This document shows, piece after piece, positions 1 to 13,010 of a stretch of DNA of 64,000 bases. The translations under genes were made by a program, and so were the position numbers. The notes under the pieces were generated by a model. It had not been told where the DNA came from. It did not search any database and was given only the letters and a program-made list of their open reading frames with translations. Position 1 is the stretch's first letter. Every line of letters begins with the position of its first letter. The stretch covers positions 124,001 through 188,000 of the forward strand of contig CANNZV010001040.1 in the NCBI GenBank assembly GCA_947561585.1, given 5' to 3'. Source of the DNA: Caprella mutica (Eukaryota; Arthropoda; Malacostraca; Amphipoda; Caprellidae).

Positions 1-1184
1 GTGGGAAGTATCTCCTAAAACTACCGTGATATTACCACCACAATAACTAGGTGACTAGTGGGAAGTATCTCCTAAAACTGCCGTGATATTACCACCACAA
101 TAACTAGGTGACTAGTGAGGAGTATCTCCTAAAACTGCCGTGATATCACCACCACAATAACTAGGTGACTAGTGGGAAGTATCTCCTAAAACTGCCGTGA
201 TATTACCCCCACAATAACTAGGTGACTAGTGGAAAGTATCTCCTAAAACTGCCGTGATATTACCATCACAATAACTAGGTGACTAGTGAGGAGTATCTCC
301 TAAAACTGCCGTGATATCACCACCACAATAACTAGGTGACTAGTGAGGAGTATTTCCTAAAACTGCCGTGATATTACCACCACAATAACTAGGTGACTAG
401 TGAGGAGTATCTCCTAAAACTGCCGTGATATTACCACCACAATAACTAGGTGACTAGTGAGGAGTATCTCCTAAAACTGCCGTGATATCACCAACACAAT
501 AACTAGGTGACTAGTGGGAAGTATCTCCTAAAACTGCCGTGATATTACCCCCACAATAACTAGGTGACTAGTGGAAAGTATCTCCTAAAACTACCGTGAT
601 ATCACCACCACAATAACTAGGTGACTAGTGAGGAGTATCTCCTAAAACTGCCGTGATATTACCATCACAATAACTAGGTGACTAGTGGGAAGTATCTCCT
701 AAAACTACCGTAATATTACCACCACAATAACTAGGTGACTAGTGGGAAGTATCTCCTAAAACTACCGTGATATTACCACCACAATAACTAGGTGACTAGT
801 GGGAAGTATCTCCTAGAACTGCCGTGATATCATCGCTACAATAACTAGGTGACTAGTGGGAAGTATCACCTAGAACTGCCGTGATATCACCACCACAATA
901 ACTAGGTGACTAGTGGGAAGTATCTCCTAGAACTGCCGTGATATCATCGCTACAATAACTAGGTGACTAGTGGGAAGTATCTCCTAGAACTGCCGTGATA
1001 TCATCGCTACAATAACTAGTTGACTAGTGGGGAGTATCTCCTAAAACTGCCGTGATATCATCGCTACAATAACTAGTTGACTAGTGGGGAGTATCTCCTA
1101 AAACTGCCGTGATATCACCACCACAATAACTAGGTGACTAGTGGGAAGTATCACCTAGAACTGCCGTGATATCACCATCACAAT
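1..1184. repeat. 57-bp tandem satellite, about 21 copies, open at the window edge
   Basis: The unit contains the landmarks ctaggtgactagtg, agtatctcctaaaac and cgtgatat, and repeats every 57 bases from the first base of the window. The array therefore probably extends further left. Copies differ at a few positions (gggaag/aggagt, atatt/atatc, accaccaca/atcgctaca). From about 800 onward the variants change in blocks, a sign of local amplification. The last copy decays at about 1184. No reading frame of interest is present. Confidence 0.95.
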
Positions 1185-3399
1185 AACTATAAGGTCACTC
1201 TGCCACTGTTTTTATTGCCAATAAATAATGTAGATCTATAGGAGAGATGATGTCTCCGTTAGCTATTGTTAGATGTCGCAGAGAAGACGTTATGGTGGGG
1301 CCAAAGAAGATTGTCCTCTCCTAATCTACCATAACTTTCACACCAACGATCTTTTTATTTTATGCTAAAATCTACCCGCTTCATTAAAGAATTCTATTGA
1401 CCGAGTATGACAGAGTCCTGAGAAGAGTTAGGGTTACGCTATTTAAGTAGCATTCATATGGGGAATAAATGTACTCCAAATGATATTATCACCAAAAAGG
1501 ACTTCTCAAAAGTTGTAGAAGATGGAAGATCTTACGAGAAAAATCTTAGTTGGGGAACAGTTGAATAAAATTAGATAGAAAATCATCGAAGAAGAAGTCC
1601 GCATAACATACCAAATAGTGAAAACTTTTATGGCTTCGTGAACCTACAAAGATAAAATTAGCGTATTTTATTGCTAGTAATAATAAAAGCAATTTCATAT
1701 GATATTGTCAAAAGGAATACTAATTGAGAATTACCATTTTAATTGATATAAATGAAGTGCTGGCCAATGGTTATCATTTTCCGATATGAAAATACTCAGC
1801 TAATTGCTTTGGTGATGACATTGATGGTGAATATTAGATTAACTCACCAGGATAGCATGGAATAACATCTGGGAAATTAGATTCGGTTAGGTACTGAGTC
1901 ATCGAACAGTTCCATAATTTCTATCATGTAAAAATATATATTTAATGATATATTTTAAGAATGAAAAGCGAATTATAAAGAGAAGTAAATTATAACCAAA
2001 TTGAAAACGAGTTACAAAAAATGAAAATAATGATCATTTCCAAACACACATTCATTTACATTGTATTATATAATTTTTATCACATAATTTAATACAATTG
2101 TAACCAAGAAAAGTATCCTTTGATATATTTTGTGTCCTTGTTTCCTTCGTTTGCTAAATTTTCCCAGTCGATTCTAGGCAAACAGCCAAAAAATCTCAGA
2201 TTTTGTGAGGCCAAACAAAGTATTAATATTTTCATGGGATTTTCTAGGGATATTCTGGGGACACTCTGGGGATATTTCTAGCTTGACCTTTTAGAGAAAA
2301 GTATGATTTGTAATATACAGACTTATTTATTGATGAAGAAGTTACTATATTATATTTAACTCCTTCAAATATCTAAAAATATTATTATGATTACATTCAT
2401 ATGATTATTAATGCATTGATCTTTTAAATTAAAATGAAACAATTTTGTTAAATGCCAGTTTGTTGCTTTCCTATCATTTCAATTCAGATTTCAATTACAT
2501 TTTCTCGACAGGCAGGAATTTTTCCTCGAGCTAAAATACCCGAAATAGTTTTATTGCAATAAAGAAAATCTTAATAACGGTCAAGATTTCTTTCTTGTTT
2601 ATTTTGTTTGATTATTACAGCATTTTCAGTTTTTATTAACGAGATGAAAATTCTCAGGATATTTATAATATTTTTCCTTCTTATATTTATAGATTCATTT
2701 GAAAATAAAACATTTAGGCACCATTATCATTTATTAACAAACTAAAAAGTGTTCTATTTAACTATCTTTTTAATCCCTATTAACAAAGTAGCTACAATGT
2801 AAACGGTAGAAGCTCATAGCGGTGTAAAATCCCTCTGTTATTAGTATTACAATCCACATTAACTTGTTTCAGAGGTTTTATCCTTTAAAAGGTAAATAGG
2901 TTGTAAAGAGATTGTGTTTTAGTCGGAAATACCTTCAGTTATTTTGTTGTTACGTAGATTAATGTATTAAAACATTGTTAATTGATTTTTACTGAATTTT
3001 TAGTATTTAAATGAATTAATCGATTTGAGTTATCAAAATTAGAGATCATTTTTATTTATAATAAATTAAATTTTACCAATTCAGAAAATAATTTAATATC
3101 ATCATAAACTATTCCTCAAGTAATGAAATAAATTCTATCAATTTCACTAACATAATATTGAATATTGCATGTAATTTCAGCTGTTTATTTCTTCCAATTT
3201 GCTTAGAGCTAATTTCTGTAATTTCTTAGTGATGTAATAACAGTGAAAGGTACTCACTCTTTTCTAGGTCGTGTGTGGCTTTTATTGGGCCATGAGGTGA
3301 CTTTTTATTCACCACAGAGCTGTAAAGGGAGCCTTATGGCAACATTCGGATCATCTCACTGTCATTGCAGCGACAGAAACTCTCTGAAATCACTTAGTC
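1185..3399. other. AT-rich unique intergenic DNA, no gene seen
   Basis: I see no open frame or splice pattern that suggests an exon. At 1287-1343 there are two short segments, gttatggtggggccaaagaa and accataactttc, that recur in a hairpin-like block at 21304-21373. This suggests a small dispersed element. The rest is AT-rich with short homopolymer runs. Confidence 0.6.
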
Positions 3400-4892
3400 T
3401 GAGCAGCAGTGAGTTAGAGGAATGAGTTATGTTAGTGAGTTACAGGAGTGAGTTACATGAGTGAAATATATGAGTGAGTTATGTTAGTGAGTTACATAGA
3501 GTGAGTTACAGAAGTGAGTTACATAGAGTGAGTTATATAGAGTGAGTTACATAGAGTGAGTTATATAGAGTGAGTTACATAGAGTGAGTTATATAGAGTG
3601 AGTTACATGAGTAAGTTATAATAGTGAGTTACATGAGTGAATTATCGGAGTTATACAAGAGTAAGTTACATGAGTGAGTTACATAGAGTGAGATAGAGGA
3701 GTGAGTTACCTAGTGTGAGTTATCTGAGTGAGTTATCTGAGTGAGTTACATGAGTGAGTTATCTGAGTAAGTTACATGAGTGAGTTATCTAAGTGAGTTA
3801 CATGAGTGAGCTATGTTAGTGATCGAGTTACATGAGGGAGTTACCTAAGCCGAGTGAGTTATATGAGTGAGTTACAGGAGTGAGTTACATAGAGTGAGTT
3901 ACATTGAGTGAGTTACATAGAGTGAGTTACATAGAGTGAGTTACATTGAGTGAGTTACATAGAGTGAGTTACATAGAGTGAGTTACATTGAGTGAGTTAC
4001 ATAGAGTGAGTTACATTGAGTGAGTTACATAGAGTTAGTTACATAGAGCGAGTTACATAGAGTTAGTTACATAGAGTGAGTTACATAGAGTGAGTTACAT
4101 AGAGTGAGTTACATAGAGTGAGTTACATAGAGTGAGTTACATAGAGTGAGTTACATAGAGTTAGTTACATAGAGTGAGTTACATAGAGTTAGTTACATAG
4201 AGTGAGTTACATAGAGCGAGTTACATAGAGTGAGTTACATAGAGTGAGTTACATAGAGTGAGTTACATAGAGTGAGTTACATAGAGTGAGTTACATAGAG
4301 TGAGTTACATAGAGCGAGTTACATAGAGTGAGTTACATAGAGTGAGTTACATAGAGTGAGTTACATAGAGTTAGTTACATAGAGTGAGTTACATAGAGTG
4401 AGTTACATAGAGTGAGTTACATAGAGTGAGTTACATAGAGTGAGTTACATAGAGTTAGTTACATAGAGTGAGTTACATAGAGTTAGTTACAGAGAGTGAG
4501 TTACATAGAGTGAGTTACATAGAGTGAGTTACATAGAGTGAGTTACATAGAGTTAGTTACATAGAGTGAGTTACATAGAGCGAGTTACATAGAGTTAGTT
4601 ACAGAGAGTGAGTTACATAGAGTGAGTTACATAGAGTGAGTTACATAGAGTGAGTTACATAGAGTGAGTTACATAGAGTGAGTTACATAGAGTGAGTTAC
4701 ATAGAGTGAGTTACATAGAGTGAGTTACATAGAGTGAGTTACATAGAGTGAGTTACATAGAGTGAGTTACATAGAGTGAGTTACATAGAGTGAGTTACAT
4801 AGAGTGAGTTGTATAGAGTGAGTTGCATAGAGTGAGTTACATAGAGTGAGTTGCATAGAGTGAGTTATATAGAGTGAGTTGCATAGAGTGAG
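3400..4892. repeat. 14-bp minisatellite (gtgagttacataga), about 100 copies
   Basis: The core gtgagttacataga repeats every 14 bases. The left end (3400-3850) is heterogeneous, with 12- to 15-base variants such as gagttatctgagt. The block 3900-4800 is nearly homogeneous, with point variants gttagtt, gcgagtt and acagaga. Clean centre and ragged left edge are typical of unequal exchange or slippage in a non-coding array. Confidence 0.95.
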
Positions 4893-5137
4893 TTCCCTTA
4901 TTTGGGGTACTAAGAAATGTGACATTTTTTCTCATTTCAATGTTATTACGTTTGTACGCGACCCTCCATACGGTATTTCAATTGAAGTTTTATTTTGTTG
5001 TTATTCTTGTTCTTCTGCATAGATTTTCATTAACTAGTTCAACATTTGGTGTTTCATATGAACATGAAGTACGTTAAGTGGAAGGTTATTAAGTTGACAA
5101 ATAATACACATAAATATAAGGACTGATTATACAAATA

Positions 5138-6431
5138 CAGGGTGGGGCGTAAGTTTGGAAGCAATTTTTCAAACATTAATATAATTCTTAAAAATAAGTT
5201 CCTAAGTAGGTGATAGGGTTTGAACTATAGTAGAGACACTACATTATGACGTGGCAGTGTTATTTTTTACAAAAATTTAGTCAATTCAAAAATGTCAGAC
5301 AAAAGAGAAGCCATTATTGCTCTACACCGTGCCGGGAAGTCAGATTCCGTCATTTCAAAGACTCTCTCAATAGCGAGATCGACTGTTTGGAAGTGTGAAG
5401 CGTTTTAATGAGAGAGGAGACTTGACTGATCGTCCAAGAAGTGGTAGACCACGCGCACAACGCACCAAACAACTGATAAAATGTGCCCGAGAGAAGATCA
5501 GGAGGAACCCGAAAAGGTCAATACGATTGTTAGCCAAAACAGCTAATGTGAGTCCCAGAACAATGAGAAGAGTTGTCAAAGAAGACCTAAAGATGTCCTC
5601 TTTCACCCTCCAAAGGAGACAGACTCTGTCAGAAGCTGTAAAGAAAAAGAGATTGGAGAGAAGCAAAGCACTTCTGAGAGAATTTTAGTCTGGCACGGCT
5701 GGTGAAATTGTTTGGTCTGACGAAAAAATTTTCACAGTGGAAATGGCTCACAACCGGAGGAATGACAGAATAATTGGTAAAAGTGCAAAAGACATCCCTT
5801 ACAACCAAAAAACTGTCCACAGAACCATGAAACCTGCTTCAGTAATGGTCTGGGCCGCCGTTTCAGAAACTTGGAGATCTCCTTTAATTTTTATGGAACA
5901 AGGCGCCAAAATCAATGCTAAATGTTATATTGAGAATATTTTGACGCCAATGTTGGAGTCAGCTAAGGATTACTTCGGTAATGACACTCTATGGACATTT
6001 CAGCAAGACGGCGCGACTTCACATACTGCAAATGTCACTCAAAACTGGTGCCATGACCATCTTCCACGGTTTTGGTCCAAAGAAATGTGGCCTCCCTGCT
6101 CCCCAGATGTTAATCCTATGGACTTTTCGGTATGGTCCATTCTTGAATCAAAGGCCTGTGGTAAATTCCATCGCAGTGTGGATGATTTAAAGCGTTCGCT
6201 CCAGAGATCTTGGAAGGAAATTTCACAAGAACAGTTGCGTGCCGCAGTAGGAGGAGTTCGGAGGAGATTTGAGGCTGTTATTAAAAACAAGGTGGGACAT
6301 TTTGAATAAATTTATGATTTTTGAATTCTTAAAACACTTATGTAATAATACATAACTGTAAATTATTAAATATATTTTTCGTTGGATTATAATATGCACT
6401 TTCATTTGCTTCCAAACTTACGCCCCACCCG
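5138..6431 (+). mobile_element. Mariner/Tc1-superfamily DNA transposon, about 1.29 kb, full length but inactive
   Basis: The ends are inverted repeats of about 26 bases. The left end reads cagggtggggcgtaagtttg from 5138, and the same sequence lies inverted, ending at 6431, with one base missing near the tip. A TA dinucleotide flanks each end (5136-5137 and 6432-6433), the expected target duplication. The length is typical of the superfamily. The transposase inside is broken, so the copy cannot mobilise itself. Confidence 0.92.
5292..6309 (+). pseudogene. Transposase of the mariner/Tc1 superfamily, DD37D type, frameshifted and with one in-frame stop
   Basis: The reading frame begins with ATG at 5292 (MSDKREAI), with an N-terminal helix-turn-helix (SVISKTLSIARSTVWK). 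It shifts frame near 5394, where one extra or two missing bases occur just before VKRFNERGDL. It continues through an in-frame TAG at 5686-5688 and ends at 6309. The three catalytic aspartates can be located in SDEKIF (about 5719), FQQDGA (about 6007) and SPDVNPMDF. I count 37 residues between the second and third, so this is DD37D. Apart from the two lesions the frame is well preserved, implying fairly recent decay. A second, more damaged relative lies at 45009-45760 on the other strand. Confidence 0.9.
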
Positions 6432-6433
6432 TA

Positions 6434-7092
6434 CAAAGAAATCAAAGGGAAAATATGTTATGGAACCTATTTAAAATTTTGTGAAATTCGCTCAGTAATA
6501 TTGGATAAAGAATCTATCTATCAATTATGTTATTTTCTCACCATTAATGTCGCTAATTCAAATTACAATTCCATATGAGTAAATGATCTACTGAATGGTA
6601 AACCATACTCACAATTATGAGTAATTATCAATGAATGTCTCGTACTGAAGAAATTATATTCTTGACTTTTTTTCAGAGGACAATTTGAGAGATTTGTATT
6701 TCTAACATCTTTGAATTATAAACATTTGATACGTAAAGCCTAAGCAATTGAAGAACCTTATTGTGAAGAAGAGTAAATAAATGATGAATCATGACTTCAC
6801 AAATGCAAATTATGAATAATTAGTTAGAGAACCAAAATAGACACCTTTTTTGTTGTAAGTTAATGAATGAATTCTGCTAGTTATGTTTCATCAAAGAACG
6901 TGAACTTCAATCACCATTTTATTTATGCTTTCCTACCTAACTCCTGTCTATCTAATTTATTTATTTTATTACAGACAAAAGTCGACTAAATAGGATGCTT
7001 TTTAATTAGAAATAATGTCAGGATACCAAGACACCTGCTTAACGTTGATGTACTTGGAAGTCAGCAAAGATATTTGAAATGATATTAGGGAA
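6434..7092. other. AT-rich unique DNA, nothing recognised
   Basis: Low-GC sequence with stops in all frames. No inverted repeat, tandem array or exon-like segment was seen. Confidence 0.5.
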
Positions 7093-7393
7093 TCTTCCAA
7101 GTTATTGGACAGTTCCACATCTTTGATGATATAAAAAAAAATTAGTGAGTTAGAATGTTCAATTAGGGTAAGTTCCGAATTATTGGTCAGTACTACAACT
7201 TCGGTCATATTAGAAAAAAACATATAAAAATTGTTTTTAGATAGCACTGTGTAATAATAACAATTTTTATATATTTTTTTTTTATGCGACCGAAAATGTA
7301 GTACTGACCAATAATTCGGAACTTACCCTATATTGTATACTAATACAAATATGATCGAAAATGCAGAACTGTCCGATAACTTGGAAGTTGATC
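7093..7393. mobile_element. Outer MITE interrupted by a second MITE
   Basis: The arm 7097-7131 (caagttattggacagttcc, then ttgatgatat) is the imperfect inverse of 7352-7390 (atgatcgaaaatgcag, gataacttgg). The two arms are separated by the inner element at 7166-7328. The arm sequence is related to, but distinct from, that of the inner element. The outer copy is therefore an older member of a related family. Confidence 0.7.
7166..7328. mobile_element. 163-bp MITE with near-perfect terminal inverted repeats and TA target duplication
   Basis: The left end gggtaagttccgaattat and the right end ataattcggaacttaccc are exact inverses. The match continues inward for about 45 bases with few changes. TA dinucleotides at 7164-7165 and 7329-7330 flank it. 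Related copies lie at 9895-10060, 24098-24261 (rearranged), 41478-41676 and 42239-42381. Half copies lie at about 25107, 29056 and 31875. TA duplications and short length suggest mobilisation by a mariner/Tc1-type transposase, which is an inference. Confidence 0.88.
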
Positions 7394-9255
7394 TAATTCC
7401 AATCCACTTTACTATCTAAAATTTTAAAAATAGCATTAATCACCTAATATTAATATATTTATTATTAAAATTGATATAATAATTATAACCAAGCCTTCTG
7501 GAATAATGGACTCTACTCTACATTAATCAATATATAAATGTAACAAAATATAATAAATATAATAAAATATATCCATAGCGAGCATGAATCTTTTTAATTA
7601 AACAAATGTTATAAAATATATAATATTCATAGCTAGAATAAATCTTTTCAAATAAATAAATATAATAATATATATATATGTACTCTCCTTAATGAATGGA
7701 AATGTTTTTATCAAATGAACGTAACAACTTTTCTCGAAAAAACCATTCTACCTATAAATGTATAAATGTGAAAGTGAAATAATTAAAAACCTTATTTATC
7801 TTTCGTTGATGAATTTATTAAGAAATAGAAAAATGTGATTAAATTTTTTAATCCTAGTTTGATATAAAAAAATATAGTATTTAATTAATTCAGAGAAGCA
7901 ACATCTACCACTGACAGATTTTACCATAGTAAATAAGTAGAGAAGTATAACAAGTACAATATTGGAACATCCGAAAATACTCGAGTGACGTCACACAGAA
8001 TATTTTCCATTTTTTTTAAGTAAAAAATGTGCTATTATTCAGTTAAATGTGCATTTTCATGGGAAATAAATTACATAAAATTGTTTTTAACATGTTTACA
8101 CTCTATTCACGTATAATATTCAATTAATAAAACTTATTATATTTGACAGTACTCTGTATGACGCCATTTGTTTACATGGTTTCAGAAGAAGGGATCAAGT
8201 TGACCGTCAATGAATTCGAAACTTAGTATACTTCTCTATTTATTTACTACGGATCTTGTGTTCTCAAATCAACTGATAAAATTGATAAAAAAAATGATAT
8301 ATTATCAGTATATCACTTTTTTTACTATTTACATTGTAGATCATTTTTAATAAATAAATTCAACTTTATAATAAATAACTCATCATAATTATTAACGAAC
8401 ATATAGGCTCGAATACAGTTATTGTTTCAATTTCGGTAAAAGATAACTGATTATGTAAACTCGTATAGTTACATGCATAAAATAATATACTTTTTTCTGG
8501 TTGTTAGTTATATATCAGAACTAATCACTAACTACTTTATTTACAAGGAATGTCGTTAATTTTGTTACGAAATTTCTAGGTAGAATTAATGTGAATTGAT
8601 GACAATAACAGTGAATTGTAATTGTTATGCTAATTGAATTGATGATTATAACAGTGAATTGTTATTGTTAGGTTAATTGAATTGATGACAATAACAGTGA
8701 ATTGTTATTGTTATGCTAATTAACGTTAAAATGAATTCATCTAATTATTATACCATCAAAAAAATATATAATAAATGGTCTAAACTATCAAAGGCAATGT
8801 TTCATATTAATAAACAGGTGTCTATTATATATTCATTTAATTCCTTTCTAAAGATAAAACACAATTTAATTGAACATTGTTAAGCTAACATCACCTTTAC
8901 ATATTTATTTTCTATATCAGGCAATTAATTTCTTTGAAGTAACTTCTATAGTTATATTTGCTGTGAAGAAATAATTTATACCCTTAGGTATGAGTAATTA
9001 TTAAAATATTTAATTTAAGTTAATCCTGTCTGCAAGAAGATACAAATAATATTCCATTACGACTGAATTTGCACTTTAAGTAACATTCAAATAATAAATA
9101 AAAATGTTTAAATAAATAATGATGATAAATGAAATGACGAATTTATTCAAGTAAATCGTTAGATTTTATGACGATGGCAGTTTTATTTTTATTACGCCAT
9201 CCCTCATAGACTTTAAACTCTAGAGGCTGATAAAAACATACACTGTTGTGAATAA
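7394..9255. other. AT-rich intergenic DNA
   Basis: No exon-like segment was seen. A stretch of about 140 bases at 8585-8722 is a small tandem repeat and is listed separately. The remainder has long A/T runs and no recognised element. Confidence 0.5.
8585..8722. repeat. Short tandem repeat, about 54-bp unit, 2.5 copies
   Basis: The block gaattgatgacaataacag followed by tgaattgttattgttatgc recurs three times with small changes (gatgattataac, gttaggttaatt). Each unit also contains ataacagtgaattgttat, an imperfect palindrome that could fold into a small hairpin. Confidence 0.8.
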
Positions 9256-9259
9256 TGAA

Positions 9260-9885
9260 TGATGTATGGATGCATGCATCCCATGACTGATGACTGGATG
9301 CATACCATGACTAATGACTGGATGCATCCAATGACTAATGACTGAATGCATCCCCCGATTAATGACTAAATGCATCCCATGACTAATGACTGAATGCATC
9401 CCATGGCTAATGACTTAATGCATCCCATAACTAATGAATGATGTATATCCCATGACTAATGACTGAATACATCACATAATTAATGACTGAATGCATCCCA
9501 TGACTAATAACTAAATGCATCCCATGACTAATGACTGAATGCATCCCATAACTAATGACTTAATGCATCCCATGACTAATAACTAAATGCATCCCATGAT
9601 AATGACTGAATGCATCCAATGAATAATGACTTAATGAATCCCATGATAATGACTGAATGCATCCAATGAATAATGACTTAATGCATCCCATGACTAATAA
9701 CTGAATGCATCCCATAACTAATAACTGAATGCATCCCATGACTAATGACTTAATGCATCCCATAACTAATAACTGAATGCATCCCATAACTAATAACTGA
9801 ATGCATCCCATGACTAATGACTTAATGCATCCCATGACTAAACTGAATGCATCCAATGACTGAATGCATCCCATAGCTAATTACT
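9260..9885. repeat. About 24-bp tandem repeat built on atgcatcccatgactaatg
   Basis: The core gaatgcatcccatgactaat repeats with frequent one- to three-base indels (tgactga, tgactta, taactaa). From about 9590 a longer higher-order unit appears that alternates gactga, gactta and aactga versions. The unit contains the palindrome atgcat. The open frame on the minus strand is a by-product of the period. Confidence 0.93.
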
Positions 9886-9894
9886 AATGGATTA

Positions 9895-10060
9895 GAGTAA
9901 GTGCCAAGTTTTTGGACAGTTCCACATTTTCGATCATACAATAATATATTCTAATTACTATTCATGAGATATTAAAATAAAAGTTGAATAATAATTATCA
10001 TTTTTATTTTTTCTCATATGATCGATAATGTGTAATCGTGCGATAACTTTGAAGTTACCC
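9895..10060. mobile_element. Diverged MITE of the gggtaagtt family
   Basis: The left end (gagtaagtgccaagttt, then cacattttcgatcata) and the right end (atatgatcgataatgtg, then gaagttaccc) are imperfect inverses. TA lies on both sides (9893-9894 and 10061-10062). It is more diverged than the 7166-7328 copy and closer in sequence to the outer MITE at 7093-7393. Confidence 0.75.
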
Positions 10061-10062
10061 TA

Positions 10063-10843
10063 TTAATGTATGGCGGCGAGAAAATAAGACAAATAAATAA
10101 ACCAATGGTATCATTTCTTTATATTTAGAAAGCTACAATTATTCATTAATTACAAGAATAAATTAATATATATTTAAAATATATATTTATTCAACCTCAA
10201 CCCAATTTCATGAACAGGGAATTAAAATTATTAGGAACCAAATTTGACTTTCTTATCTCCAGTTTGAATATTTTAAATTAATTTTTGGAGATTATTCTGG
10301 TGAAATGGTACCTTTATTTCCTAGCGGGAATTCCTTTAATTTTTCTCTTTTTTAGGCAAGATCTAGCGGGTTTATTCAGAGTGTGAGTTCATCCTCCAAG
10401 TCTTCGCTAAGCTCATTTGCTCCGACTTTTCAAACACAAAATGGAAAGAAAATACCAAAATCTCATCGGAAAAACATTAAATGTTTTCTTTATTTTAATG
10501 GAATGGTTTCGTAGATAAAATACATTAATACGTCAATGGAATGAGATTATTTGAATTCATTTGATTAATACATGTAGTTTGTGTTAAATATTAGGAGAAT
10601 ACTTTACAATATTTAAAGTAGTTGAATGTTTGTCCTGTAGCTACGGACAAAATAGTTCTTATTTCAATAATTTAGGAATGAATTTAAATAAACAATAGGC
10701 TTTACAAACACATTTATTTTCCTTTTCATTTCTGTTTTATTTCTTTTTCATTTCTGTTTGAGGTTTGCCGAAAGTTTTGAAAGAAAATATTGGAAAAATG
10801 AAATGAGAAAAACAAGTAATTTAAATTGGAGCAGAAAACTTAT
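10063..10843. other. AT-rich unique DNA, nothing recognised
   Basis: No open frame longer than chance and no repeat structure were found. A weak run of cttttcatttctgttt occurs twice near 10720-10760. Confidence 0.5.
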
Positions 10844-11663
10844 ATTAGATTGTAGATTAGATTGTAGATTAGATTGTAGATTAGATTGTAGATTAGATTG
10901 TAGATTAGATTGTAGATTAGATTGTAGATTAGATTGTAGATTAGATTGTAGATTAGATTGTAGATTAGATTGTAGATTAGATTGTAGATTAGATTGTAGA
11001 TTAGATTGTAGATTAGATTGTAGATTAGATTGTAGATTAGATTGTAGATTAGATTGTAGATTAGATTGTAGATTAGATTGTAGATTAGATTGTAGATTAG
11101 ATTGTAGATTAGATTGTAGATTAGATTGTAGATTAGATTGTAGATTAGATTGTAGATTAGATTGTAGATTAGATTGTATATTAGATTTTAGATTAGATTG
11201 TAAATTAGATTGTAGATTAGATTGTAGATTAGATTTTAGATTAGATTGTAGATTAGATTGTAGATTAGATTGTAGATTAGATTGTTGATTAGATTGTAGA
11301 TTAGAATGTAGATTAGATTGTTGATTAGATTGTAGATTAGAATGTAGATTAGATTGGATAGTAGATTTAAGATTAAATTGTAAATTAGATTAGATTTGTA
11401 GATTAGATTGTAGATTAGATTGTAGATTAGATTAGATTTGTAGATTAGATTGTATATTAGATTGTATATTAGATTGTAGATTAGATTGTAGATTAGATTA
11501 GATTTGTAGATTAAATTGTAGATTAGATTAGATTTGTAGATTAGATTGCATATTAGATTAGATTTGTAGATTAAATTGTAGATTAGATTAGATTTGTAGA
11601 TTAGATTGCATATTAGATTAGATTTGTAGATTAGATTCTAGATTAGATTAGATTTGTAGATTA
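10844..11663. repeat. 12-bp minisatellite (attagattgtag), changing to an 18/30-bp higher-order form
   Basis: From 10844 to about 11280 the unit attagattgtag is almost perfectly homogeneous. To the right it acquires variants (attttag, aatgtag), then a new arrangement attagattagatttgtag repeated at longer spacing. The period of 12 leaves a frame open over 10758-11288 with a four-residue periodic translation, which I do not regard as a gene. Confidence 0.95.
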
Positions 11664-11999
11664 TATCTTAAATTGAGAAACATGGTGTGAATTATATGAA
11701 AAGTTACGAATCCTAAGTCATCTAAGAAAGATATTAATTAACATCTATCAAGCCTGAAGTTAATTTCACTACCAACTGCTTGAAGCAATTTAATATTGGC
11801 ATTTAATTCAATCAATATATCTCATAAGTTATTGTAATTGTTCTAATTGATTTAATAAAGTGGTCATCATTTTAGTATTCATAACCTCAATAGTTATTGA
11901 CTTATAATAATTGAATAACTCCCTAATAGTCAATAATTGTCGATAATAAACCAATTTAGAGATATTGACTTTCAATGTCATATGGTGTTCCAATACTAT
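11664..11999. other. Unique AT-rich spacer between two arrays
   Basis: About 335 bases with no recognised feature. The following 19-bp array starts abruptly at its right edge. Confidence 0.5.
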
Positions 12000-12683
12000 T
12001 TGTGATGAGGTCACTTATTTGTGATGAGGTCACTTATTTGTGATGAGGTCACTTATTTGTGATGAGGTCACTTATTTGTGATGAGGTCACTTATTTGTGA
12101 TGAGGTCACTTATTTGTGATGAGGTCACTTATTTGTGATGAGGTCACTTATTTGTGATGAGGTCACTTATTTGTGATGAGGTCACTTATTTGTGATGAGG
12201 TCACTTATTTGTGATGAAGTCATTTATTTGTGATGAGGTCACTTATTTGTGATGAGGTCACTTATTTGTGATGAGGTCACTTATTTGTGATAAAGTCACT
12301 TATTTGTGATGAGGTCACTTATTTGTGATGAGGTCACTTATTTGTGATAAAGTCACTTATTTGTGATGAGGTCACTTATTTGTGATGAGGTCACTTATTT
12401 GTGATAAAGTCACTTATTTGTGATGAGGTCACTTATTTGTGATGAGGTCACTTATTTGTGATGAGGTCACTTATTTGCGATGAGGTCACTTATTTGTGAA
12501 GAGGTCACTTATTTGTGATGAGGTCACTTATTTGTGAAGAGGTCACTTATTTGTGAAGAGGTCACTTATTTGCGATGAGGTCACTTATTTGTGATGAGGT
12601 CACTTATTTGTGTGAGGTCACTTTTTTGTGATGAGGTCACTTATTTGTGATAAAGTCACTTATTTGTGATGAGGTCACTTATT
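12000..12683. repeat. 19-bp minisatellite (cacttatttgtgatgaggt), about 36 copies
   Basis: The unit is 19 bases and highly uniform. The recurring variants are tgataaagt, tgaagaggt and tgcgatgag. The tgataaagt variant returns every third unit at 12288-12410, a short higher-order repeat. Confidence 0.95.
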
Positions 12684-13010
12684 ATCTTCTAAAATGTAAA
12701 ATAGATGAAGTCGAATTATTTATTTTCGAAAGATAATAATCACTTACTTCCAAAACGTGTTTTATTTAATTTAGATAATAAATAGAATTCGTTTTGTTAT
12801 TTTATCTATTTCCTCAGTAAAAACACTTGAACAGTTTATCAAATCGAAATGTTTTCTATTTTTATTTGAAATATAATCGTTGTATTTATTTCTTTGAATG
12901 AAAACACTCGGTATTTCAAAACAGAAATCTTATGTTATTTACAGAAAACTTACATGGCTTGAGATATGAAAAAGAAATATTTGTACGTCAAAAGAAACTC
13001 TTCTTATACT
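12684..13010. other. Unique spacer
   Basis: AT-rich with no recognised feature. The 9-bp array begins at its right edge. Confidence 0.5.

Noticed and set aside
1..1184. CRISPR-like array
   Set aside because: The 57-base units are contiguous with no unique spacers. The genome is eukaryotic, so it is an ordinary satellite.
10758..11288. 176-codon frame
   Set aside because: The 12-base array gives a four-residue period. The short unique start has no recognisable motif.
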